Positions 40,841-51,503 of a DNA stretch of 64,000 bases are shown piece by piece. The translations under genes and the position numbers were made by a program. Position 1 is the stretch's first letter. Every line of letters begins with the position of its first letter. Origin of the DNA: Microbispora sp. ZYX-F-249 (GTDB lineage Bacteria > Actinomycetota > Actinomycetes > Streptosporangiales > Streptosporangiaceae). The notes below the pieces were generated by a model that worked only from the letters and a program-made list of their open reading frames with translations, was not told the DNA's origin and ran no database searches. The stretch is taken from contig NZ_JBDJAW010000032.1 in the NCBI RefSeq assembly GCF_039649665.1, positions 26,366 to 90,365 of the forward strand, read 5' to 3'.

Positions 40841-42004
40841 ATGTCACTTCATGGGCCTGGTTTAGCGGTGGCGGCGGCGATGCTCATCGCCGCCGCCACC
40901 GCATGTTCGAGCGGGGACTCCACGAAGGTGTTCAACGCCGGGGGCGAGTCCACCGCGCAGAAGTCCGCGTCCTCCCCCGGTTCCTCCGGCGTCCTGCCGG
41001 GAAACGCGAACGCGGCGGGTCTGGGCGCGACGCAGACCGCCACCGCGGCCGCCGCGACGTCCGACGAGGGCGCCGCCGGCCAGGAGGGCGAGAAGGCCGC
41101 GGAGAAGATCGGCGACGTCCCCGCGGCGTCGCCGCGTCCCTCTCCCAGCCCCTCGGTCGTCTCCTCCCCCAGTCCGCGTACGACGCCCACGGCCACCACG
41201 CGGGCCGAGCCCCCGATGCGGCTCGCGCGGCCGGTGCGCACCGCGGACGGGCCGGTCGTGGTGGACGTCATCCAACCGGAGGACGTGCCCCGGGAGGGCA
41301 GGGCGCCCGCCCGGGTGATTCCCGGAGGCGCGGACGTGGCCGCGCGGGAGCCCGCCGCGCCGTCGCGTACGCCGCTCCCCCGCTCCTCCGGCGCCTCCAC
41401 GGGCGGCCGGGGCGACCCTGCCCTGGTGGAGGACTTCGGCGGGCAGGCGCTGCGCCTCGGCGGGGGCGGCCGGGAGGTGGACCTGTCGGCCTCGTCGGTC
41501 CAGCGGTACGGCCGCTGGGAGGTCCGCCTGCGCGCCGAGGACGGCGCGCTTCCCGTCGCGCTGCTGCGGTCCGCCCGGCCTGACGCCGGCCAGTACGAAG
41601 ACTTCCGGCACGCCGGCTCGGAATACGCCGGCCCGCAGGACGACATCCCGGAATCGGCGCGCTTCGCGGACACGGACGGCGCGGGGACGGACGGCGCGGA
41701 CGCCGGGGACGAGGCGATCGGCGTGACGGCGATCCCGGGCGGGCGGCGCGTGGAGCTCTCCGTCCGGCAGGGCCGGGAATCGGCCCAGGCCGCGCTCGCG
41801 GCCGACTTGACCCAATGGCACACCATCGCCGTCGACCGGCTGCCCGGCCGGGTGACCTTCTGGCTGGACGGCAGGCAGGTGTGGAACTACACCGGCCCGT
41901 ACGTCCCCCGGTCCGAGGGCATGGGCCTGGTGCTGCGCAACGACGCCTCCGGTGGCACGGTGTACGTCGACCGGGTGCGCGTCTACCGGGCTCCGGGGCG
42001 ATAG
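40841..42004 (+). CDS. Lipoprotein with Con-A/GH16-like C-terminal domain, 387 aa
   Basis: A lipoprotein signal ends in the lipobox AATAC (Cys about residue 22). A Ser/Pro/Thr-rich linker follows to about residue 195. The C-terminal 190 residues show RYGRWEVRLRAEDGALPVALL and TQWHTIAVDRLPGRVTFWLDGRQVWNYTGPY, which match the beta-sandwich of GH16-type laminarinase folds. The catalytic E-x-D-x-x-E motif is absent, so it probably binds rather than cuts a polysaccharide. No clear ribosome site precedes the ATG. It lies alone after the glycosyltransferase. Confidence 0.75.
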   Translation: MSLHGPGLAVAAAMLIAAATACSSGDSTKVFNAGGESTAQKSASSPGSSGVLPGNANAAGLGATQTATAAAATSDEGAAGQEGEKAAEKIGDVPAASPRPSPSPSVVSSPSPRTTPTATTRAEPPMRLARPVRTADGPVVVDVIQPEDVPREGRAPARVIPGGADVAAREPAAPSRTPLPRSSGASTGGRGDPALVEDFGGQALRLGGGGREVDLSASSVQRYGRWEVRLRAEDGALPVALLRSARPDAGQYEDFRHAGSEYAGPQDDIPESARFADTDGAGTDGADAGDEAIGVTAIPGGRRVELSVRQGRESAQAALAADLTQWHTIAVDRLPGRVTFWLDGRQVWNYTGPYVPRSEGMGLVLRNDASGGTVYVDRVRVYRAPGR

Positions 42005-42401
42005 CCTTCCGGTGATCTCGACAGCCGGGGCGCGGGCCGCCTCGGCTGTCACCGGTGGTCCGGGGCGCGCTCGGCGAGCGATCCTCGGCGTCCGCTTCAT
42101 GGACGCCGCCCTCAGGTCGCATCAGGCTCGGCGAGCACATTCGCCCCCGCGATGCCGGTCGCACCGGCGGCCCACTCCCGCGCGGCAGGTGAGCAGGTCT
42201 CAGGGCTGGATGTTCTCCAGGTCCCCGAGGGTGAGGGCGCTGGAGGCCGGCTGGTTCATGGCGAAGATCGGACCGAATGGGCCGGAGTTCTCCTGCGGCA
42301 CCGCCGCGACCGGCAGGCCGAGTCTCCGGCCGACGACGAGATCGGCCGGGCAAGGGCGAGCATGTCGCCGACCGGCCGCGGCACCTGTGATCATGTGAGA
42401 C
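42005..42401. other. 397-base gap with one doubtful small reading frame
   Basis: On the minus strand 42200-42403 could encode a 67-residue protein ending in QENSGPFGPIFAMNQPASSALTL. Its tail looks protein-like, but it overlaps the ECF sigma start and lacks a ribosome site. I do not call it a gene. Confidence 0.3.
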
Positions 42402-43517
42402 ATGGGGGCGGGTGTGAGCGGACGGGACGGCACGGCCGGGCGGCCCACGGCGGAACCGGCTGCGGAACCGGCTGCGGAACCGGCTGTGGACCCGGCAGCG
42501 GAGCCGTCTGTGGAGGCGGTCCGGGCGGGCGACGAGGCCGTGTTCGGGGCGCTCGCCGCGCGTCACCGGCACGAGCTGCGAGTGCACTGTTACCGGATGC
42601 TCGGGTCGTTCACCGACGCGGAGGACCTGGTGCAGGAGACGCTCCTGCGGGCCTGGCGCGGGCGGGAGGGCTTCGAGGGGCGCTCGACGTTCCGGGCCTG
42701 GCTCTACCGGATCGCCACGAACGCCTGCCTGGACGCACTGTCCGGCGCCCGCGCCCGCGAGGTGGTGGCGGACGTCCAGGGACACCCGGGGCGCCCGGCC
42801 CCGGCCGACGTCCCCTGGCTCCAGCCCTATCCGGACGAACTGCTCGATCTGGCGGCGCCGGACGAGGGCGGGCCGGACGCGGCCGCCATCGCCCGGGAGA
42901 CGGTCGAGCTGGCGTTCCTCGCGGCGATCCAGCACCTCCCGCCGCGGCAGCGGGCCGTGCTGATCCTGCGCGACGTGGCCGGCTGGCCGGTGGCCGAGAC
43001 CGCCGGGGCGCTGGAGATGAGCGTCGCCTCGGTCAAGAGCGCGCTGCAGCGCGCCCGCGCGACGCTGCGCGACCGCCTGCCCAGGCGGCGGGCGGACTGG
43101 GCCGCGGCCACCCGGCCCAGCCGCGACGAGCTCGACCTGCTGGAGCGGTACGTCGCCGCGTCCAGGAACGCCGACCTGACGGGGCTGGCGGCGCTGCTGC
43201 GCGAGGACGTCCGCCAGGCCATGCCGCCCGCCGCCCTGGTGTTCGCCGGGCGGGCGGCCGTGCTCGACATGTGGCGTCCGGTCCTGGAAGGCGAGGAGCG
43301 CTGGGGCGAGTGGCACTGCGTCCCGCTCGCGGTCAACCGGCAGCCCGCGGTGGCGAACTACGTGCGGCGGCCCGGGGAGACCTCCTTCGGCGCGGTCAAC
43401 ATCGACGTCCTGTGCGCCGAGGACGGCCTCGTCACGGAGATCACCACCTTCGGCCCCGAGCTGCTGCCCCACTTCGGCCTGCCGCTCACAATCGAGGCCA
43501 CCGTTACTAAACCGTGA
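42402..43517 (+). CDS. ECF sigma factor with SnoaL-like C-terminal domain, 371 aa
   Basis: Region 2 is FGALAARHRHELRVHCYRMLGSFTDAEDLVQETLLRAWRGREGF, region 4 is AIQHLPPRQRAVLILRDVAGWPVAETAGALEMSVASVKSALQRAR. After about residue 245 a SnoaL/NTF2-like domain follows (YVAASRNADLTGLAALLREDVRQAMPP, GEWHCVPLAVNRQPAVANYVRR), which in such ECF groups replaces a separate anti-sigma and senses a ligand or contacts polymerase. The N-terminal 30 residues are an AEPAAEP repeat, so the start may be GTG at 42414 rather than ATG at 42402. It precedes the DUF1579-like gene by about 85 bases. Confidence 0.85.
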   Translation: MGAGVSGRDGTAGRPTAEPAAEPAAEPAVDPAAEPSVEAVRAGDEAVFGALAARHRHELRVHCYRMLGSFTDAEDLVQETLLRAWRGREGFEGRSTFRAWLYRIATNACLDALSGARAREVVADVQGHPGRPAPADVPWLQPYPDELLDLAAPDEGGPDAAAIARETVELAFLAAIQHLPPRQRAVLILRDVAGWPVAETAGALEMSVASVKSALQRARATLRDRLPRRRADWAAATRPSRDELDLLERYVAASRNADLTGLAALLREDVRQAMPPAALVFAGRAAVLDMWRPVLEGEERWGEWHCVPLAVNRQPAVANYVRRPGETSFGAVNIDVLCAEDGLVTEITTFGPELLPHFGLPLTIEATVTKP

Positions 43518-43603
43518 TGTAAATCCTCCGTGCGGACCGATTCCCTTCCTCCGCCCGCGCCGTCATAGGAGCGCACTCGCACGAACGGAAGAAGGAGGAC
43601 ACC

Positions 43604-44104
43604 ATGTCGGACATCACCGGGCCGGACATCACCGGGCCGGACATCACCGGGCCGGACATCACCGGGACGGACATCACCGGGACGGCGCAGCCGGACGAGC
43701 AGGTCAGGGCGCTGGACCGGCTCGTCGGCTCCTGGCGCGTGACCGGCGGCGCGGAGGGCACGGTCACCTACCGCTGGATGGAGGGGGGCTTCTTCCTCAT
43801 CCAGGACATCCGCCTGGAGCAGGACGGCCGGCCGATCGCCGGCATCGAGATCATCGGCCGTGAGAAGCCCTACGGGGCGGACGCGCCGAGCGAGGAGATC
43901 AAGTCCCGCTATTACGGCGGCGGAGGCGACACCCTCGACTACGTCTACGAACTCGACGGCGACACGCTGACCATCTGGGGCGGCGCGAAGGGGTCTCCGG
44001 CGTACTTCCGGGGCACCTTCACCACCGGCGACGACGCCATGACCGGCCGCTGGCACTACCCGGGCGGCGGGGGCTACGAGTCGAACATGACCCGGATCCA
44101 CTAG
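43604..44104 (+). CDS. DUF1579-like lipocalin-fold protein with N-terminal DITGP repeats, 166 aa
   Basis: After the repeats, LDRLVGSWRVTGGAEGTVTYRWMEGGFFLIQDIRLEQDGRPIAGIEIIGRE and GGAKGSPAYFRGTFTTGDDAMTGRWHYPGGGGYES match the beta-barrel of DUF1579-like proteins that bind small hydrophobic ligands. The first 27 residues are five copies of Asp-Ile-Thr-Gly-Pro/Thr. A strong GAAGGAGG precedes the ATG. It is cotranscribed with the ECF sigma upstream and could be its direct target. The repeats have no counterpart in the family. Confidence 0.78.
   Translation: MSDITGPDITGPDITGPDITGTDITGTAQPDEQVRALDRLVGSWRVTGGAEGTVTYRWMEGGFFLIQDIRLEQDGRPIAGIEIIGREKPYGADAPSEEIKSRYYGGGGDTLDYVYELDGDTLTIWGGAKGSPAYFRGTFTTGDDAMTGRWHYPGGGGYESNMTRIH
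43608..43684 (+). repeat. 15-base tandem repeat, five copies
   Basis: The unit GGACATCACCGGGCC (last bases GA in the fourth and fifth copies) encodes Asp-Ile-Thr-Gly-Pro/Thr at the start of the DUF1579-like gene. The copies are nearly identical, which suggests recent expansion. Confidence 0.9.
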
Positions 44105-44105
44105 G

Positions 44106-45179
44106 TCACACGTGGCCGGGGAGGAGGGCCGCCGCCTTCAGCGACAGGTGGAGCAGCAGGCGGTCCTCCCCGTCGGCGAGATCGAGCCCGGTGAGGTGCC
44201 CGGCCTTGCCCAGCCGGTAGTACAGCGTCTGCCGGTGCACGCCCAGCGCCGCCGCCGTCTCCTGGACCTGTCCGGCGTGGTCGAGGTAGGCCTCCACGCT
44301 CATGGCGATCCGGGGCGTGAGCGCGGCGGACTCGGCGGCGAGGTCGGCCAGGTCGCGCGGGGACAGCCGGGCCAGCAGCCGATAGACGCCGAGCCCGCTC
44401 CAGTCGGCGACCGGGGCGTGCCGCTCGACGTGCTCGGCCACCCGCAGCGCCAGCAGCGCCTCCCGCCAGCTCTGCCAGGCCTCCCCCGGGTCGTCGCGCG
44501 GGCCCCCGATCCCCGCGGCCATGCCGTACAGGCCGTGCAGGAGGCGGGCGACGTGCGCGGCCTGCGCGGCGGGCGCCAGCACGGCGAGGAGCGGCGCGTC
44601 CACGGCCGTCTCGGTCACGTCCGGGTCGGCCAGCACGCCGCGCGGCAGCGTGCGCGGCGGCCCCGGGACCTCCGCCGGCGTCCGGACGGCCACCGCCGTC
44701 ACCGGTCCCTCGGCGTCTACCCCGGCGGTGGCGCGGACCGCGGGGTCGGCGGAGAAGAACTGGCGCAGCGGGGCGTGCCGGCCCCGGGCCTGCGTGGCCA
44801 GCAGCGCGGCCGCCCGGCCGACCAGCGGCGCGACGGCGGCCAGGCGCTCGTCGGTGAGCGCGCCGGATTCGAGCGCCCACAGGTAGCCGTAGGTCACCCC
44901 GCCGTGCCGCAGCGGCACGCACACGCGGCCGAGCAGGCCGGGCAGCCCGGGGATGCGCACCGGGCCCGTCGCGGTGGCGATGCCGTACGCCTCGAAGTGG
45001 GCGCGCACCTCGTCGGACGCGTGCCGGCGCAGGATCGACTCCTGCCGGACGCGGTCGATGTCCCCGCTCTGCGCGCCGTACGCCAGCAGGTTGAACGAGC
45101 GGTCCTCCAGCGTCACGGAGGCGTCCAGCAGGCGGGAGATCTCATCGACGATGTCTTGCATGCTGACATTCTTGTGCAT
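44106..45179 (-). CDS. PucR-family regulator of proline catabolism, 357 aa
   Basis: The C-terminal PucR helix-turn-helix is clear: AYLDHAGQVQETAAALGVHRQTLYYRLGKAGHLTGLDLADGEDRLLLHLSLKAAAL. The N-terminal part is a GAF-like domain (RLLDASVTLEDRSFNLLAYG) followed by a GGDEF-like central region. It diverges from the proline dehydrogenase gene with about 65 bases between. Mycobacterial PruC, of the same family, controls the adjacent pruBA genes, so activation of proline use is likely. The start is ATG at 45179 or the internal ATG at 45161; neither has a strong ribosome site. Confidence 0.82.
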   Translation of the reverse strand: MHKNVSMQDIVDEISRLLDASVTLEDRSFNLLAYGAQSGDIDRVRQESILRRHASDEVRAHFEAYGIATATGPVRIPGLPGLLGRVCVPLRHGGVTYGYLWALESGALTDERLAAVAPLVGRAAALLATQARGRHAPLRQFFSADPAVRATAGVDAEGPVTAVAVRTPAEVPGPPRTLPRGVLADPDVTETAVDAPLLAVLAPAAQAAHVARLLHGLYGMAAGIGGPRDDPGEAWQSWREALLALRVAEHVERHAPVADWSGLGVYRLLARLSPRDLADLAAESAALTPRIAMSVEAYLDHAGQVQETAAALGVHRQTLYYRLGKAGHLTGLDLADGEDRLLLHLSLKAAALLPGHV

Positions 45180-45244
45180 TTGTCGAAAAATGCTGTGGCG
45201 GATGTCCGTGGAACTTCCGTGACGTGCGGATTTAGCCTGAGGCC

Positions 45245-46152
45245 ATGCTCGGTTCCCTGCTTCTCGCGGGCTCACGCAGCCCGCTCGCCCGCCGGGCCGT
45301 GTCGGGGCTCCCGCTCACGCGCAAGGTCGTCGACCGCTTCGTGGCCGGAGAGTCCGCCGCGGACGCCGTCGCCGCGACGCGCCGCCTGACCGGCTCGGGG
45401 CTGTCCGTCACCATCGACCATCTGGGCGAGGAGGTCCGGGATCCCGGGACCGCCGTCGCCGCCGCCAAGGCGTACGTCTCACTGCTGGAGGAGCTGCGGC
45501 CGCTCGGCCTCGGCGACCGGGCCGAGGTGTCGGTCAAGCTGTCGGCCGTCGGCCAGGCCCTCGACCCCGGCATGGCCCTGGAGAACGCGCGGCAGATCTG
45601 CGCGGCGGCGCGGGAGTGCGGCGCCACGGTCACCCTGGACATGGAGGACCACACCACCGTCGACGCGACGCTCGGCGTGCTGCGCACCCTGCGGGAGGAC
45701 TTCCCGGAGACCGGCGTGGCGATCCAGGCCTACCTGTTCCGCAGCGAGGCCGACTGCCGCGACCTCGCCGGGTCGCGGGTGCGGCTGGTCAAGGGCGCCT
45801 ACCGCGAGCCCGCCTCGGTGGCCTGGCAGAGCAAGGCCGAGGTCGACCGCGCGTACGTGCGCTGCCTGCGCGTGCTGATGAACGGCACGGGCTATCCGAT
45901 GGTGGCCACGCACGACGACCGGCTGATCGCGATCGCCGATTCGCTCGCGGTGAGCGCCGGGCGCGGCACCGGCGACTACGAGTTCCAGATGCTCTACGGC
46001 ATCCGGGCCGACAGGCAGGCGGCGCTGGCCGCGGCCGGGTCCCGGGTGCGGGTCTACGTCCCCTACGGCGACGACTGGTACGGCTACTTCATGCGCCGCC
46101 TGGCCGAGCGCCCGGCCAACGTCGCCTTCTTCCTTCGCGCTCTGAGGGGTAA

Positions 46153-46156
<4 letters not shown>
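45245..46156 (+). CDS. Proline dehydrogenase (monofunctional), 303 aa
   Basis: FAD-dependent oxidation of proline to 1-pyrroline-5-carboxylate. The beta-alpha barrel shows SVKLSAVGQALDP, VTLDMEDHTTVDAT, GVAIQAYLFRSEADC, RLVKGAYREPA and, near the C-terminus, YEFQMLYGIRADRQ and RVYVPYGDDWYGYFMRRLAERP, the flavin- and substrate-binding motifs of the family. ATG at 45245. Its stop overlaps the P5C dehydrogenase start (ATGA), so the two enzymes are made together and may channel the intermediate. Confidence 0.93.
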
Positions 46157-47829
<1,673 letters not shown>

Positions 47830-47840
47830 CGAGCCACCAT

Positions 47841-47872
47841 GCCCCCGGAACCCGCACACGGGTTCCGGGGGC
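47841..47872 (+). terminator. Strong hairpin after the proline operon
   Basis: GCCCCCGGAACCCG (47841-47854), loop CACA, and CGGGTTCCGGGGGC (47859-47872) form a perfect 14-base stem 11 bases after the pruA stop. Confidence 0.85.
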
Positions 47873-47895
47873 GTCGTTGCCGAGGTTCTGCCGAG

Positions 47896-48126
47896 CTACA
47901 GGACCGCGGGAAGAAGTGTGAGCGCCAGGACATGCCGTGGCCGGACCACGGTGAAGTGGCGCCGGTCGATCGTGGCGACCCGATCGATTCTCATCCGTTC
48001 CGCCAGGGCGATCACCGAGGCGTCCACGAATCCCAGTCGCAGACCCGCGTACCCCTCCACCAGCCGCGCGGCTCTGTCGACGTCGCGCGGATGCAGTTCC
48101 GTCAGTTCAGCCACTCTACGCGGCAG
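47896..48126 (-). pseudogene. VapC-type PIN toxin, C-terminal remnant
   Basis: The reading ends GYAGLRLGFVDASVIALAERMRIDRVATIDRRHFTVVRPRHVLALTLLP, the C-terminal half of a VapC ribonuclease with the last metal-binding Asp residues (FVDAS and TIDRRH). The first half with the two other acidic residues is missing, as is an antitoxin gene. The frame continues upstream but without PIN similarity. It is a decayed toxin and cannot be active. Confidence 0.75.
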
Positions 48127-48313
48127 AGTTGCCGGCGTCCCTCCGGAGCGGTCGTCAGACGGGGCCCTGATAGGGCGATACCGCCGAGGGGCGACGTGAC
48201 GACGGCGAAAGACACGGCCGCCGTCATGGCCGCTCGTCTCGGCGCGTGTGTGAGCGGCCGAACAGCGTCGGACGCCGTGCCCGCAGCGCCGGGACGCCTG
48301 CCGGTTCTGGGCT

Positions 48314-48646
48314 TCAGTCCTCGGTGGGGACGGCCATCTCGCCGAGGAGGGACCAGTCGTCCTGCGGGACCGTGACGTTGACGATCCGCGGGGTCTCGGC
48401 GAGGTGGGGCGGCAGCGTCCGCCGCGCCGTCCGGAAATGCTCCGATCCCACGTGCGCCGCCCCGGCCTCGTCGTCGCGGAACGCCTCGACGAGGACGTAC
48501 TCGGCCGGGTCGTCGAGGCTGCGCGACCAGTCGAACCAGAGGCAGCCCGGCTCGGCGCGGGTCGCCTCGGTGAACTCACGGGTGATCTCCGGCCACCGGT
48601 CGGCATGCTGCGGCAGCACCCGGAACTTCGCGGTGATGAAAATCAT
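48314..48646 (-). CDS. Antibiotic-biosynthesis-type monooxygenase (ABM fold), 110 aa
   Basis: A ferredoxin-like dimeric protein with MIFITAKFRVLPQHADRWPEITREFTEATRAEPGCLWFDWSRSLDDPAEYVLVEAFRDDEAGAAHVGSEHF, matching the ABM domain of putative quinol monooxygenases such as YgiN. Such enzymes need no cofactor. The ATG at 48646 has AGGAG seven bases upstream, and it overlaps the serine hydrolase stop (ATGA), so the two are coupled. Confidence 0.85.
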   Translation of the reverse strand: MIFITAKFRVLPQHADRWPEITREFTEATRAEPGCLWFDWSRSLDDPAEYVLVEAFRDDEAGAAHVGSEHFRTARRTLPPHLAETPRIVNVTVPQDDWSLLGEMAVPTED

Positions 48647-49656
48647 CGGGCGTCTCCTGACGTGAGCGCGGGCAGGACCACATTCTCCAGGACCGCCCTC
48701 GGCGCGGTGTCCTGACCGGGTCCGTTGTAGTCGCCGGCGGTGACGGCCACGACGAGATCGAGATCGGGCAGCAGGAACAGCCGCTGGCCGCCGTTGCCGA
48801 TCGCCGTCGTCCGCGCCCCCGGGCCGACGTACCACATGTACCCGTAGGAGACGTTCTCCCAGGCGGGCACGCGCGGGCGCAGCATCTCCCCGATCCAGCC
48901 GGAGGCGACCTCCCGGTCGAGCACCGCCTGCCCGATCCGGGCGAGGCCGCGCGGCGTCAGGCGCAGGCCGGAGGCCGCCAGGGCCCTCCCGTCCGAACCG
49001 GCCGACCATTCGAAGGCCGCCACACCGAGCGGCTCGAACAGCGCGGTGCGGGCGAACTCCTCAAGGCGGCGGCCGGTGCCCCTCTCCACGATGGCGCCGA
49101 CGAGGGCCGCGGCGCCGCCGCTGTAGCGCCACCGCTCGCCCGGTTCCTCCGCGAACGGGCACCCCAGCACGTAGCGGCAGCGGTCCGGCGCCATCTCCAT
49201 CGCGATCTCGCTGTTCGCCGGACTCGTGTAGGGCGCGCTTTCGTCCCACTCCAGGCCCAACGTCATCGTCAGCGCGTGCCCGATGGTCAGCCCGGCCCTG
49301 CGGGGATCGGCCGCCAGGTCGGCGTACTCGGGAAAGACCGAAAGAATCGGCTCGCCGGGGTCCGGCACCAGGCCGGACTCCAGCGCCAGGCCGTACAGCA
49401 GCGCCACCACGCTCTTGGTGACCGAGCGAAGGTCGTGCGGCGTGTCCGGCCCGAAGTCCACGTGGCCGAGCGGGGTGTTCAGCACGTAATCCTCGCCGCC
49501 GCCGTACCACTCGAGGACGACCGCGCCGTGCCGGGCCACCACGACGCCGTGCAGGGCCGGCGCCCCGCCCCGCCGTACGAGGGCCTCGAGCCGCTGAGGC
49601 AGGTCCGGCACGAACCCCGCCTTCTCGGGGGCCTTCTCCGGGGAGATCGGCTGCAT
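48643..49656 (-). CDS. Serine hydrolase of the class C beta-lactamase fold, 337 aa
   Basis: The nucleophile motif S-x-x-K is S78-V-T-K81 (DLRSVTKSVVALL), and Tyr of the Y-x-N/S motif is near residue 154 (RWRYSGGAAALVG). The third motif (usually H/K-x-G) corresponds to IGNGGQRLF near residue 285. No signal peptide is present, so it is a cytoplasmic esterase or peptidase rather than a secreted beta-lactamase. ATG at 49656 with GGAGGAAA before it. It is cotranscribed with the ABM gene. Confidence 0.85.
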   Translation of the reverse strand: MQPISPEKAPEKAGFVPDLPQRLEALVRRGGAPALHGVVVARHGAVVLEWYGGGEDYVLNTPLGHVDFGPDTPHDLRSVTKSVVALLYGLALESGLVPDPGEPILSVFPEYADLAADPRRAGLTIGHALTMTLGLEWDESAPYTSPANSEIAMEMAPDRCRYVLGCPFAEEPGERWRYSGGAAALVGAIVERGTGRRLEEFARTALFEPLGVAAFEWSAGSDGRALAASGLRLTPRGLARIGQAVLDREVASGWIGEMLRPRVPAWENVSYGYMWYVGPGARTTAIGNGGQRLFLLPDLDLVVAVTAGDYNGPGQDTAPRAVLENVVLPALTSGDAR

Positions 49657-49769
49657 GGCGTTTCCTCCACTCGCTCGGGGATTGGAGCCTCGCATAATTT
49701 TCGGGTGGTAGACCAGGGTCAGAGGGGGTACCGCACCCGGAAGACGCCTCCGAGCGAGCCGAGGTCGAC

Positions 49770-50399
49770 ATGCGCAGGATCCTGGCGGCTCTTTGCATAG
49801 CGGGCGCGGCCGTCACCGCCGCGTGCGGCGACATCAAGCAGGACTACTACACGCAGACGATGCCCCAGAACGACGGGGCGAACGTGAACCTGCCGGGCCT
49901 CCTGCTGCGCAACGCCTTCATCCTGGGCGCACAGCAGCCCGCCCCGCCGGGGACGGACATGCCGGTCTACATGATGCTGCTCAACGAGAGCGGCCGCACC
50001 GACCGTCTGGTGTCGGTGGACACCGGAGGCCTGTTCCGGGAGGCCCGCCTGCCCGCCGGCGGCCTGGAGATCCCCGGCGGGAGATACGTCGGCGGGACGG
50101 CCCTCCCCCAGGTGCTGCTCGCCGGCCTCACCCGCCCGCTGGGCAGCGGCGGCACGATCCCGGTGACGTTCCGGTTCCAGAACGCGGGCTCGGCCCGGAT
50201 CGACGTCCCGGTCCTGCCGCCCGGAGCGTGGCGGAGCACCTACTCCCCCTGGCCGGGCGGCTCACCGAGCCCGTCGCCGAGCACGTCTCCGAGCACGTCG
50301 CCGAGCACGTCGCCGAGCGTCTCGCCCAGCCTCTCGCCCGCGACGTCGCCCAGCCCTCCGCCGGCGGTCCCGCCGAGCCCGTCACCCACCGGGGGTTGA
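49770..50399 (+). CDS. Lipoprotein with copper-chaperone-like domain and Pro-Ser-Thr tail, 209 aa
   Basis: A lipoprotein signal (MRRILAALCIAGAAVTAAC) with the lipobox AAC at about residue 19. Residues about 37-155 (VNLPGLLLRNAFILG, MPVYMMLLNESGRTDRLVSVDTGG, GTIPVTFRFQNAG) resemble the beta-sandwich of PCuAC copper chaperones, but the Met/His copper motif H-x-M is missing. The last 50 residues are PSTSPSTSP repeats, likely a cell-wall spacer. Its end overlaps the convergent nucleotidyltransferase gene by 18 bases. Confidence 0.75.
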   Translation: MRRILAALCIAGAAVTAACGDIKQDYYTQTMPQNDGANVNLPGLLLRNAFILGAQQPAPPGTDMPVYMMLLNESGRTDRLVSVDTGGLFREARLPAGGLEIPGGRYVGGTALPQVLLAGLTRPLGSGGTIPVTFRFQNAGSARIDVPVLPPGAWRSTYSPWPGGSPSPSPSTSPSTSPSTSPSVSPSLSPATSPSPPPAVPPSPSPTGG

Positions 50400-51449
50400 T
50401 CCGTCCCGGACCTCGGGGTTCGCGGCGATGATCTCCTCGGCGACCGCGCGCAGGCGGGGCAGGTACGCGATCACCTCGCGCGCCCGGCGCGGCAGGTCGT
50501 CCGGCGATCCGATGCCGAGGTCGGCGGCGAGGTCCGCGAATCCGGCGCGGTGGCCCTGCTCCCCCGGCGCGTCCGCCGCGAGGATCTTCAGGCACCGGGC
50601 GTACGTCGCGGCGATCCAGAAGACGGCCTCGCGGTGCAGTCCCCGGGCGACGAGGTCGAGGCCGCCGTCGACGGCCACCGGCCGGGCCGCCGTGGTGATG
50701 TCGGAGGAGAACGGGAACGGCGTGCGGGCCGCGGCCGCCGCCGCGTCGAACGCCCTCGTCATCGTGGCGAGGTGGGCCCCGACCCGCTCGCGGGGCAGAT
50801 GCGCGCAGCCGAGCAGGCCGAGCAGCTCCTCGTAGACGTCCATCCGGCCGTGGCTCCGCAACAGTTCGCGGACCGCCGGGTAGCGCAGCCGTACGGTGGG
50901 GTTGCGCAGCCCCGCGGTGAGCAGCACGTGGGTCGTGATGCCGGCCGGGAACAGCCAGGCCGTGACCTGGTCGTGGAACGGCGCGTGTGCGTCGAGCGCC
51001 GCGAGCCCGCCGGTGATGCGGCTCTCGGCGTCCGCGCAGCGCAGGCGGACCCAGCGCCGCTCGGCGAAGCCCGCCGCGACGGCGGCCCGCAGCCGGGCCA
51101 GGCGCCCGGTGGGGTCGGCGATCACGGTGTCGGTGCGGAAGGAGCCGGCCAGATGGCAGGAGGCCAGCACCTCCCGCGCCGAGGCGAGCCGGTCCCAGGA
51201 CAGGTAGGTGACCTCGACGAGCACGCCGTCCCATGGGATCTTGCCGAGCTTGGGCGGCGCGACGGGGTCGGTGACCACGACCGCCACGTCGACGTCCGAG
51301 GTGGGCGGCAGCACCGCGCCGGGGTCCGCCCAGGCCGCGGAGCCGGTCAGGAAGGCCCCGGCGAAGTTCGGGGCGGCGGCCGCCTCCCGGGCGACCCACC
51401 GGGCCGCCGCCGCTCGCGCGTCTCCGACCCGCACCACCCGTGCCGTCAT
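50382..51449 (-). CDS. Nucleotidyltransferase-fold protein, 355 aa
   Basis: The N-terminus holds FLTGSAAWADPGAVLPPTSDVDVAVVV, a polymerase-beta-type G-S loop with D-V-D catalytic aspartates, as in aminoglycoside adenylyltransferases. The rest is helical with a WRxxxxD-like ending and no second known domain. It could modify a small molecule or protein; there is no resistance gene nearby. The ATG at 51449 has a weak ribosome site. It is followed on the other strand by the lipoprotein gene, which converges with it. Confidence 0.78.
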   Translation of the reverse strand: MTARVVRVGDARAAAARWVAREAAAAPNFAGAFLTGSAAWADPGAVLPPTSDVDVAVVVTDPVAPPKLGKIPWDGVLVEVTYLSWDRLASAREVLASCHLAGSFRTDTVIADPTGRLARLRAAVAAGFAERRWVRLRCADAESRITGGLAALDAHAPFHDQVTAWLFPAGITTHVLLTAGLRNPTVRLRYPAVRELLRSHGRMDVYEELLGLLGCAHLPRERVGAHLATMTRAFDAAAAAARTPFPFSSDITTAARPVAVDGGLDLVARGLHREAVFWIAATYARCLKILAADAPGEQGHRAGFADLAADLGIGSPDDLPRRAREVIAYLPRLRAVAEEIIAANPEVRDGSTPGG

Positions 51450-51503
51450 CCCAGGTTCCCCTTCCTATGAACGCGGTGGCCGCCGCCCCTTCGGCGGATC
51501 GCT

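Noticed and set aside
42200..42403. A 67-codon minus-strand frame ending QENSGPFGPIFAMNQ
   Set aside because: The tail looks protein-like, but there is no ribosome site and it overlaps the ECF sigma start. Kept only as a note.
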